Source of the DNA: Caldifarciminota bacterium
Lineage (GTDB): Bacteria > Hydrothermota > Hydrothermia > UBA1063 > CAJXJZ01
Reading direction: 5' to 3'
DNA length: 7,585 bases
Assembly: GCA_027033555.1 (NCBI GenBank)
Contig: JALVLE010000315.1
Coordinates: 986-8,570, forward strand
The notes under the pieces were generated by a model. It did not search any database. It worked only from the letters and a program-made list of their open reading frames with translations, and was not told the origin of the DNA. Shown here one piece after another: positions 1-5,679 of the stretch. Position numbers and translations under genes: made by a program. Each line of letters starts with the position of its first letter. Position 1 is the stretch's first letter.

Positions 1-1
1 A

Positions 2-34
2 TTGTGCTCTTTTAGAGTGGAGCAGAGTATTTGA
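2..34 (+). CDS. Tail of an upstream gene (partial, C-terminus only)
   Basis: Ten codons ending in TGA at 32-34 (LCSFRVEQSI then stop) are all that is visible. This frame is chosen because its stop overlaps the TTG start of the next gene in a TTGA junction, matching the tight packing of the following genes. The other two forward frames give no such junction: one stops at 13-15, the other runs into the next gene. The product cannot be recognised. If real, it probably shares an operon with the two membrane genes downstream. Confidence 0.3.
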   Translation: MCSFRVEQSI

Positions 35-1047
35 GGTTGTTTTCTCTCTTAATACTTGTTTTTTTTGCCTCATTTTTGAGCTTTAAAGGTAAAAAATATA
101 TATATTCACAGCTCGTTTTTTTACTTGCAGGTCTGGTTTTAGGCTTTTTTGTGAAAGGATTAGAAAAAGATGTTTACACTTTCTTTGAACTCTCTTTGCT
201 TGGTTTCTTTGGACTTTTATATGGAATGAGTGTTGATGTATTTAAAGTTATAAAAACCTCTCCCGAGTCAGTAAAGAAGGGAGTAATAGAAGTATTGGCA
301 GGCATGATATTGATTTTGGTGTTATTTGCGGTGTTTCATGCCAGATTATTGCTTCGGGAAAGACTGGCTATCACGGCATTTATTTTAGTAGGGGCGTCTC
401 CATATTTTTTTAAAGATGTGTCAAGAGATGTGATTGTTGCATCATTTCTGATCCCTGGAATAGTTGCTTTAGTTGCCGGTTTTTGGCATTTTAGTTTGTT
501 GAAATTTTTTATTCTGATGATAGTTCTTCCGGTTCTTGCTTATATTATACGGCTTTCTTTTTATATGAATGGCGATTTTATAATGTCACTAAGCACTGTA
601 GTGGGAGCAGCTGTGATTGTACCATATATAGCCATCAAATATCATGAAAGCCCGTTTTTTTATACGTTTTTGCTTGGCATTTTTGTTAATATACTGACAG
701 GCGGCAGAATTGTGGATTTTATTTACAAGTTGAAAGATGAAGAAAAAATGTTCTTTCTTGTTTTTTTGTTTCTGGTAGGAATGTTTACGAGAATTACCTT
801 TATTGCGGCTTTCTATGGTTTTATTGTGTATTTAATTAAGGTTATGTTCAAAGCTGGAATTACAAAGTTTTTATATGGGGGTAAAGGTTTGTTTTATTAT
901 ATCTCTCAAGGTGCACCAGGATTGGTTATAATGATAGATTTATTGGGGCCCGGAAAATTATTAACAGGAGTGGGAGCAATACTTATCATGGCTTATTTGT
1001 TTAATCTACTGGTAATTGCAGGTGTTTACTTCAGAGAGAGGTATTGA
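31..1047 (+). CDS. Polytopic membrane protein, degenerate cation/proton antiporter (CPA) fold
   Basis: This 338-residue protein is almost entirely hydrophobic, with roughly ten or eleven membrane segments, and would sit in the cytoplasmic membrane. The order of segments recalls the Kef/CPA family: an N-terminal helix, a second helix ending LLAGLVLGFF (about 31-40), a third ending in a short polar stretch (about 54-75), and a late FLLGIFVNIL...FFLVFLFLVGM region (about 213-250). At the point where CPA antiporters carry the paired Asp-Asp or Asn-Asp of the ion site, this protein has I141-P142-G143 and no acidic residue. Simple Na+/H+ exchange by this chain alone is therefore doubtful. The start is TTG at 31, with GGAG at 19-22 eight bases upstream and a TTGA overlap with the preceding stop. 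The next codon TTG at 37 is an alternative. Its stop TGA overlaps the next gene, so the two proteins are probably made together. The family assignment rests on visual comparison only; the membrane character is certain. Confidence 0.6.
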   Translation: MRLFSLLILVFFASFLSFKGKKYIYSQLVFLLAGLVLGFFVKGLEKDVYTFFELSLLGFFGLLYGMSVDVFKVIKTSPESVKKGVIEVLAGMILILVLFAVFHARLLLRERLAITAFILVGASPYFFKDVSRDVIVASFLIPGIVALVAGFWHFSLLKFFILMIVLPVLAYIIRLSFYMNGDFIMSLSTVVGAAVIVPYIAIKYHESPFFYTFLLGIFVNILTGGRIVDFIYKLKDEEKMFFLVFLFLVGMFTRITFIAAFYGFIVYLIKVMFKAGITKFLYGGKGLFYYISQGAPGLVIMIDLLGPGKLLTGVGAILIMAYLFNLLVIAGVYFRERY

Positions 1048-2159
1048 TGGTTGTGCTTTTACCACTTGTTTTCGGTTTGTATTATATAGCAGGAGGTGAA
1101 GCATCTGCATTCATCGGGGTAACATTATTACTTGTGCCGTTTGCCAGGGAGTTTTTGAAAAAAGGGGTTCCCACACCTCTATTTTATTTAATTAGCGGTT
1201 TTGTTATGGGACTGATTTATAGGAATGCCGAGTTACCTCTTGTAAAAGATATTTTTGAGGTCTCCACTCTATTTCTCGCATATGCTGCATCCTTTGAATT
1301 CGTTCAGGCACTTAAAAGATTAAGAGTGAGTGAGCTTGCCTATGGGATAAGCGTTGAATTTATAAGTGTTGTTCTTTTTATGTTATTGGCTTTTTATATA
1401 TTATTTTCTGTACCATTCTTTATATCTTTTGCTCTTTCACTCATATTTCTCTCTATTTCTCCTATAACTTCTATGATCCTTATTCTGGAGGCAGGAACAA
1501 ATGAAGAGCTCAGAAAGAAGCTGGAGGCAGAAGTCATACTGAGGGATTTGATGCAGGTGTTAATTTTATTGGGCATTAGCCATTTTGGGATAAAAAAAAT
1601 TGGTTTTGAAGGAGTGGCGTTGTCACTGTTGATTTCTCCTGTACTCGGATTTTTCCTTTATATAGGGGACAGAATTAAGAAAGGAAGCTATTTATTAGTT
1701 CCTCTTGTGATTGTGATAGCGATTATTCTGGAAATTCGCTTTCATATTCCTTCGGTTTTTACGGTAATTTTTTCTGCTGTGAGTGAACAGGTTTTTATAA
1801 GAGAAAGTAAGCCCCAGAAAGTTATAGAAGTAGGAAAGATGCTTTATCCTTTTATTTATGTATATACAGGTGAGCTTATTATTTCCTATGGATTTACGAT
1901 ATATTTATACGCATTTTTGTTGCTTACAATTAAGGTTGTCTCTGAGTATATAGCCGTTAGTATAAGAAAAGTCAATGTCCCTTTTAAACATATAGCTGTA
2001 AGAATGCCAATGGCTGGTTTATCATTGCATCATATCATTATTTTCAGGGAAGTGATTCCAGGGTATTTGGTATCAATTGTTACGCTTGCCCTTGTATTAA
2101 GCGAGTTTCTGGCTCCTTTGTTTTCGCTCATTTCCAGGGCCGTGTACAAAGAAGTATAA
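1047..2159 (+). CDS. Polytopic membrane protein, CPA-like, partner of the preceding gene
   Basis: This 370-residue, strongly hydrophobic protein has about eleven or twelve predicted membrane segments. I place the start at ATG 1047, which shares one base with the upstream stop (TGATG) and follows GAGAGG at 1036-1041 by five bases. A TTG at 1044 would add one residue but sits too close to that Shine-Dalgarno. Early segments (GVPTPLFYLISGFVMG, then a helix ending AASFEFVQALKRL) and the loop and helix with EELRKKLEAEVILRD follow the layout of Kef/CPA transporters. The usual Asp-Asp of the ion site appears here as R166-D167, so one acidic residue may be kept. The overlap with the upstream gene and the similar architecture suggest a heteromeric complex or a duplicated pair. 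CPA transporters normally act as homodimers, so a heterodimer is my inference. The substrate is unknown, and no TrkA/RCK regulatory domain is fused. Confidence 0.6.
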   Translation: MVVLLPLVFGLYYIAGGEASAFIGVTLLLVPFAREFLKKGVPTPLFYLISGFVMGLIYRNAELPLVKDIFEVSTLFLAYAASFEFVQALKRLRVSELAYGISVEFISVVLFMLLAFYILFSVPFFISFALSLIFLSISPITSMILILEAGTNEELRKKLEAEVILRDLMQVLILLGISHFGIKKIGFEGVALSLLISPVLGFFLYIGDRIKKGSYLLVPLVIVIAIILEIRFHIPSVFTVIFSAVSEQVFIRESKPQKVIEVGKMLYPFIYVYTGELIISYGFTIYLYAFLLLTIKVVSEYIAVSIRKVNVPFKHIAVRMPMAGLSLHHIIIFREVIPGYLVSIVTLALVLSEFLAPLFSLISRAVYKEV

Positions 2160-2160
2160 T
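2131..2160 (+). promoter_or_regulatory. Possible promoter inside the end of the upstream gene, ahead of mazG
   Basis: A perfect TATAAT lies at 2155-2160, with a weak -35-like TTTCCA at 2131-2136 (18-nt spacer). A transcript from here would begin about 2167, right at the mazG ATG, and so would be nearly leaderless. The absence of a good Shine-Dalgarno before mazG fits this. TATAAT is common by chance in AT-rich DNA, so this is only a candidate. Confidence 0.25.
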
Positions 2161-2167
2161 ATTAAAC

Positions 2168-2770
2168 ATGGATTTTAGGGGACTTCAAGGTGTTTATGAG
2201 CTGGTAAAGCGATTAAGGGCTCCAAATGGGTGCCCCTGGGATAGAAAACAGACAAATGAAACCCTCAAAAATGATCTTATTGAAGAAACGTATGAGGTGG
2301 TAGACGCTATTGAACGAAAAGATGATGATGCGCTGAAAGAGGAGCTTGGAGACCTTTTGTTTTTAGTTCTTATGCATATACGAATTAAAGAAGAGGAAGG
2401 TGCATTTACACTGGAAGATGTGGCTCAGGGGGTAATTGACAAAATGGTTTATAGACATCCACATGTTTTTGGTGATGCAAATTTTAAGACAGAGAAAGAA
2501 TTACTTGAAAACTGGGAAAAAAGTAAGAAAGGAAAGTCAATTAAAAAGTTTCCAGTTAATCAGCCTTCTTTATTGGCTCTTGAAAGGTTTGTTGAAAGGT
2601 TGAAAAGACACGGCGAAAGAGAAGATATTTTTGAGCTGGAGAAAATTAAAGAGAAAGGGCTTAGAAAAATTGTGGAAGGAGCATTAGAGTTAATTAAAAA
2701 CAATAAAAGCCCTGAAGACGAACTCCGTGCTTACTTGAAAAAATATATCAAGAAAGAGGAAATTACATAA
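2168..2770 (+). CDS. mazG: MazG-family nucleoside triphosphate pyrophosphohydrolase, shortened C-terminal half
   Basis: MazG hydrolyses NTPs and dNTPs to the monophosphate and pyrophosphate in the cytoplasm, clearing aberrant nucleotides and, in some bacteria, damping stress signalling. The N-terminal domain is classic: RAPNGCPWDRKQT (about 17-29), the metal-binding helices EExxE (E39, E40, E43) and EELGD (E58, E59, D62), then YRHPHVFG (95-102) and a NWEKSKK motif (115-121). Enterobacterial MazG is about 263 residues with two such domains. This one has 200, and its second half (about 130-200) keeps only a basic/acidic helical region with no second EExxE/EExxD set. One active domain is therefore expected. 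ATG 2168 fits the family N-terminus, but no strong Shine-Dalgarno precedes it. It starts 8 nt after the upstream membrane gene and overlaps the convergent deoC by 8 bp at its 3' end. Confidence 0.9.
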   Translation: MDFRGLQGVYELVKRLRAPNGCPWDRKQTNETLKNDLIEETYEVVDAIERKDDDALKEELGDLLFLVLMHIRIKEEEGAFTLEDVAQGVIDKMVYRHPHVFGDANFKTEKELLENWEKSKKGKSIKKFPVNQPSLLALERFVERLKRHGEREDIFELEKIKEKGLRKIVEGALELIKNNKSPEDELRAYLKKYIKKEEIT

Positions 2771-3485
2771 TCCCTTTTATAATATCCACGCTTCTTGAGG
2801 CACCAATCCTGTCTGCACCGGCAAGAATCATCAATGCTGCATCCTTGTATGTTCTGATACCACCAGCTGCTTTAACCTTGATTTTGTCATCACTGATAAT
2901 TTTGAGAAGGGCTACATCTTCAAGAGTTGCACCATGGGCTCCAAAACCTGTAGAGGTTTTAACAAAGTGGGCTCCGCTGTCAATGATAAGTTCTGTAGCT
3001 TTTATTTTTTCATCAAAATCAAGATAGCAGGTTTCTATAATCACTTTCACAATATTCCCGGATGCTGCTTTTACCACTTCTTCTATATCATTTTTGACTT
3101 TCTGATATTCCCTTTCTTTTAGCCATCCGATGTTAATAACCATATCAATTTCTGATGCTCCATCTTCTATGGCCTTTTCAGTTTCTTTTGCCTTTATATA
3201 AGTGGTATTCGCGCCAAGAGGAAACCCCACCACGCTGCACACCTCAATATTTGTGTTTTTCAAAAGTTCTTTTATTTCTCTAACCCTTGAAGGATTCACA
3301 CATACTGATTTAAAGCCAAATTCAATAGCTTCGTGTGCTACTCGTTCTATAATTTCTCTGGTTGCTGTAGGTTTTAGGATTGTGTGGTCAATATAGGCGG
3401 CAAGCTCTTGTGGAGTGATTTTGAAATTTTCAAATCTCTTTTTTGCTTCTTTTACTTTAAGCTGGACTGCTTCTTTTAGTTCCAT
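2763..3485 (-). CDS. deoC: Deoxyribose-phosphate aldolase
   Basis: DeoC reversibly cleaves 2-deoxy-D-ribose 5-phosphate to glyceraldehyde 3-phosphate and acetaldehyde, the last step of deoxynucleoside catabolism in the cytoplasm. This 240-residue TIM-barrel (class I aldolase) shows the family signatures: IDHTILKP (32-39), VCVNP (61-65), VVGFPLGAN (85-93), EIDMVIN (112-118, with the acid D114), the Schiff-base lysine K176 in FVKTSTGFG, and K205 in VKAAGGIR, whose partner role is to tune that lysine. The N-terminus has about 30 extra residues, as in the Thermotoga-type enzymes. The start is ATG 3485, because AAGGAGG lies at 3493-3499 seven bases upstream and a promoter lies just beyond. A longer reading from TTG 3542 would place its start codon on the -35 box. 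No other deo genes are adjacent, so it looks monocistronic. Confidence 0.95.
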   Translation of the reverse strand: MELKEAVQLKVKEAKKRFENFKITPQELAAYIDHTILKPTATREIIERVAHEAIEFGFKSVCVNPSRVREIKELLKNTNIEVCSVVGFPLGANTTYIKAKETEKAIEDGASEIDMVINIGWLKEREYQKVKNDIEEVVKAASGNIVKVIIETCYLDFDEKIKATELIIDSGAHFVKTSTGFGAHGATLEDVALLKIISDDKIKVKAAGGIRTYKDAALMILAGADRIGASRSVDIIKGIM

Positions 3486-3492
3486 CTTTTGT

Positions 3493-3499
3493 CCTCCTT
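3493..3499 (-). promoter_or_regulatory. Shine-Dalgarno of deoC (decides the start)
   Basis: On the minus strand this reads AAGGAGG, a full anti-16S match, separated by ACAAAAG (7 nt) from the ATG at 3485. It is the strongest ribosome site in the window and fixes the 240-residue form of DeoC. Confidence 0.85.
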
Positions 3500-3513
3500 C
3501 ATGTTTGACTCTA

Positions 3514-3542
3514 ATTTTAAAGTGAAACTCAAAACCTTTCAA
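3514..3542 (-). promoter_or_regulatory. Sigma-70-type promoter of deoC
   Basis: On the minus strand there is TTGAAA (3542-3537), a 17-nt spacer, then TAAAAT (3519-3514). Each box matches the consensus at five of six positions and the spacing is ideal. Transcription would start near 3507, giving a leader of about 20 nt that carries the AAGGAGG site. Position and strength fit deoC well. No clear operator for a DeoR-type repressor is visible. Confidence 0.65.
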
Positions 3543-3647
3543 AGCGAGGGAGCGGAGATCACTCTTTTATGAAACAAATACAGACAGAATTTCATGTGTA
3601 TTTTTAAGAGCCCATAAACTACTGAGAGGTAAGGATTTTGTATCGGT

Positions 3648-4013
3648 TTATCTGGCAGAAATGTTGCAGTAAGTTATTATGGAGGCGATTAAAATGATTG
3701 CATATGTAGTGGCTTTCTTGATTTGGTTGCCTTTAAGTCCGCCAGAACATGCTTCTTTTAGGTCGTTATATTTGAATGGAGAAGCTAAAATCATCAGCAC
3801 TAATGTAAAAGAGAATTTAAAAATTGGAAAAAATAAGAGCATTACAAGGCGAGTAAGAGTGAAAATAATTATTCCAGCTAAAAGAACGAAAAAGAAAAAC
3901 TTTTGATTAAACTTGTTGGGATACTTTGAGTAAGCATATCTGGCCGATAGTATTGGTTTTAATTGATATTAATTATGAAGTTCGTATCTTCTGGTGTACA
4001 CTTTGGGAGGGAT
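3648..4013 (-). pseudogene. Decayed C-terminal remnant of an integral membrane protein
   Basis: The minus strand is open from 3968 to a TAA at 3648-3650 (106 residues) and reads like the end of a multispanning protein. There is a basic/aromatic stretch (LKPILSARYAYSKYPNKF), a long hydrophobic region (about residues 24-62), a hydrophilic loop (KYNDLKEACSGGLKGNQIKK) and a final membrane helix. Upstream in the same frame a TAA at 3969-3971 interrupts a further 14 codons, before a TAG at 4014-4016. No usable start with a Shine-Dalgarno is present. ATG 3842 would start in the middle of a membrane segment. I read it as the leftover 3' end of a gene whose front was lost when the neighbouring flavoprotein gene became its neighbour. 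A family-2 glycosyltransferase with C-terminal helices is conceivable given the context, but I do not recognise the family. The rest of 3543-4050 holds no gene I can support. Confidence 0.4.
3963..3990 (+). promoter_or_regulatory. Candidate promoter for the flavoprotein gene
   Basis: TTGATA (3963-3968) and TATCTT (3985-3990) are separated by 16 nt. The first box is a good -35 match, the second a weak -10. It is the best pair I find between the remnant gene and the flavoprotein start, and it would give a leader of roughly 70 nt containing the mini-ORF at 4051. Confidence 0.22.
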
Positions 4014-4050
4014 CTAATACTTTAATAGGATTTTTGGGTAGGATAATACA

Positions 4051-4068
4051 ATGCACGTTTGCAGATGA
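4051..4068 (+). CDS. Five-codon leader mini-ORF (MHVCR) overlapping the flavoprotein start
   Basis: ATG 4051 follows a GGGTAGGA sequence (4036-4043) by seven bases, a better-placed ribosome site than anything in front of the downstream gene. The mini-ORF ends at TGA 4066-4068, which overlaps the downstream ATG 4065 as ATGA. This would let ribosomes terminate and restart on the large gene (translational coupling). A chance arrangement cannot be excluded. Confidence 0.3.
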   Translation: MHVCR

Positions 4069-5669
4069 GTAATAAAAAAAGAAGAACTGTAATAATCGTT
4101 GGAGCAGGGCCAGCTGGTTTGACTTTTGCCTGGCGTTTATTAAAAGAAACCGAAGAGTTTATGCCTATAATTCTGGAACAGGATAATGTAGTAGGAGGTA
4201 TCGCAAGAACTGTGGAACATTTTGGCAATCGTATAGATATAGGCGGTCACCGTTTTTTTTCTAAGAATGATGATATTATGGAGTTTTGGCAGAGAATATT
4301 ACCTCCCATGGGCGCTCCCGCAATTGATGACATAGAAAAAGGCAGGGAAATGCCACTAAAAAAAGATTGTATAATAGAGATTTTGCGCAAAGGCGAGTTT
4401 AGAATTCCATGTCCTGATCCGAATGAGGAGGACAAGGTTTTATTGATTCGTGAAAGATTTTCGCATATATATTATGGGGGTAATTTTTTTGAATATCCTC
4501 TTAGTTTAAAGATAGATACTCTTAAAAAGCTGGGGTTATTGAAGATGTTAAAGATCGGAGCTACTTATATCAAAAGTTCAATATTTAAAAGAAAGGAGCA
4601 AAATTTAGAAGATTTTCTCATAAACAGGTTTGGAACAGAATTGTATAATACTTTTTTTAAGGAGTATACCTACAAAGTTTGGGGAGTGTACCCTTCGGAA
4701 ATAAGTGCTGAATGGGGGTATCAAAGGATTAAAGGGTTATCTATTAAAAAAGCAATAATAGATACTATAAAAAGGGCATTGCGAAAGACTGGTAAAAATA
4801 TAGAACAAAAAGAAGTGGAGACAAGTTTAATAAAAAGGTTTCTATATCCCAAATATGGTCCTGGGCAAATGTGGGAAGAGATTGCGGAACAGGTAAAAAA
4901 TGCAGGTGGACAGATCTATTTAAATCACAAAGTCATAAAAATACATGCTGCAAGTAATTCTATTAAAGGAGTAACTGCATTAAATACTATTACTGGGCAA
5001 AATGTGAGAGTAAATGGGAATATAATAATATCAACAATGCCGGTGAAAGACCTGATAAATTCCTTTGATGTAAAAGTGCCAGGAGAGGTTTTAAAAGTTG
5101 CGAATGGGTTAATTTATAGAGATTTTATGATTGTGGGGATATTGATAAAAAAACTGCGTGTAAAATACATTGATGACAACTGGATATATGTACAGGACCC
5201 TGGTACTCTTATGGGAAGAATACAGGTATTTAATAACTGGAGTCCTTATATGGTTAAAGATAGAAAATATTACTGGATTGGTTGCGAATATTTCCTGAGT
5301 GAGAGTGATGGATTATGGAACGAGGATGACGAAAAAATCATAGCAAAAGCAGCAAGAGAATTAGAAAATATAGGTTTCATAGAGGATGTTAAAGACGTGA
5401 TTTTTGAAAAATCTGTTGTAATAAGAATGCCGAAGGCTTATCCGTCCTATTTTGGTGCTTATAAACAATTCAATATTATTAGAGAATATTTAGACTCTAC
5501 TTATAAAAATTTATTTTTAATAGGCCGAAACGGGATGCATAGGTACAATAATATGGATCATTCTATGCTCACCGCCTTTGAAGCGGTTAAAAGCATAGTA
5601 AATGGCTCTTTTGAAAAAGAAAATATATGGAATATTAACACAGAAAAAGAATACCATGAGCAAAAATAG
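4065..5669 (+). CDS. FAD-dependent oxidoreductase, UDP-galactopyranose mutase-like
   Basis: A 534-residue soluble flavoprotein. The N-terminus is a Rossmann FAD site: [10 protein letters not shown] (9-18), the acidic E38 expected to hold the adenosine ribose, GGIART (44-49), and IGGHRFFSK (59-67). The C-terminus carries [15 protein letters not shown] (487-501), closely resembling the GRLGxYRYxDMD motif of UDP-galactopyranose mutases, which bind FAD and reshape a sugar nucleotide ring. At 534 residues it is about 150 longer than classical bacterial Glf, so it belongs to the broader amine-oxidase/protoporphyrinogen-oxidase-like group often found in polysaccharide clusters. The exact substrate is open: a sugar-nucleotide mutase or a polyprenyl/lipid redox enzyme are both possible. 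I choose ATG 4065; TTG 4059 would add two residues, and neither has its own good Shine-Dalgarno. It ends 10 nt from the convergent glycosyltransferase gene, with no terminator hairpin seen in between. Confidence 0.75.
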   Translation: MSNKKRRTVIIVGAGPAGLTFAWRLLKETEEFMPIILEQDNVVGGIARTVEHFGNRIDIGGHRFFSKNDDIMEFWQRILPPMGAPAIDDIEKGREMPLKKDCIIEILRKGEFRIPCPDPNEEDKVLLIRERFSHIYYGGNFFEYPLSLKIDTLKKLGLLKMLKIGATYIKSSIFKRKEQNLEDFLINRFGTELYNTFFKEYTYKVWGVYPSEISAEWGYQRIKGLSIKKAIIDTIKRALRKTGKNIEQKEVETSLIKRFLYPKYGPGQMWEEIAEQVKNAGGQIYLNHKVIKIHAASNSIKGVTALNTITGQNVRVNGNIIISTMPVKDLINSFDVKVPGEVLKVANGLIYRDFMIVGILIKKLRVKYIDDNWIYVQDPGTLMGRIQVFNNWSPYMVKDRKYYWIGCEYFLSESDGLWNEDDEKIIAKAARELENIGFIEDVKDVIFEKSVVIRMPKAYPSYFGAYKQFNIIREYLDSTYKNLFLIGRNGMHRYNNMDHSMLTAFEAVKSIVNGSFEKENIWNINTEKEYHEQK

Positions 5670-5679
5670 TTATCTCTGT

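Noticed and set aside
1394..1576. Minus-strand frame inside the second membrane gene
   Set aside because: Complement shadow of a real gene, low-complexity Ser-rich peptide, no ribosome site.
2845..3396. Three plus-strand frames opposite deoC
   Set aside because: They lie opposite a clearly coding deoC with catalytic residues; they have no family features.
3549..3566. Imperfect inverted repeat (GAGCG ... CACTC) upstream of the deoC promoter, considered as an operator
   Set aside because: Arms match at only four of five positions and the centre is not symmetric; it is not distinguishable from chance.
3694..3906. Plus-strand frame of 70 codons with GGAGG (3681-3685) eight bases before ATG 3694 and a hydrophobic start
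   Set aside because: It is antisense to the more protein-like minus-strand membrane remnant. Its back half is a run of basic residues of the kind produced opposite a hydrophobic coding strand, and no family is recognisable. The good ribosome site keeps it as a weak alternative.
4022..4435. Minus-strand frames opposite the start of the flavoprotein gene
   Set aside because: Shadows of the FAD-binding region; no start signals.
5670..5679. Terminator between the convergent flavoprotein and glycosyltransferase genes
   Set aside because: The gap is only 10 nt and no hairpin with a T-run is present.
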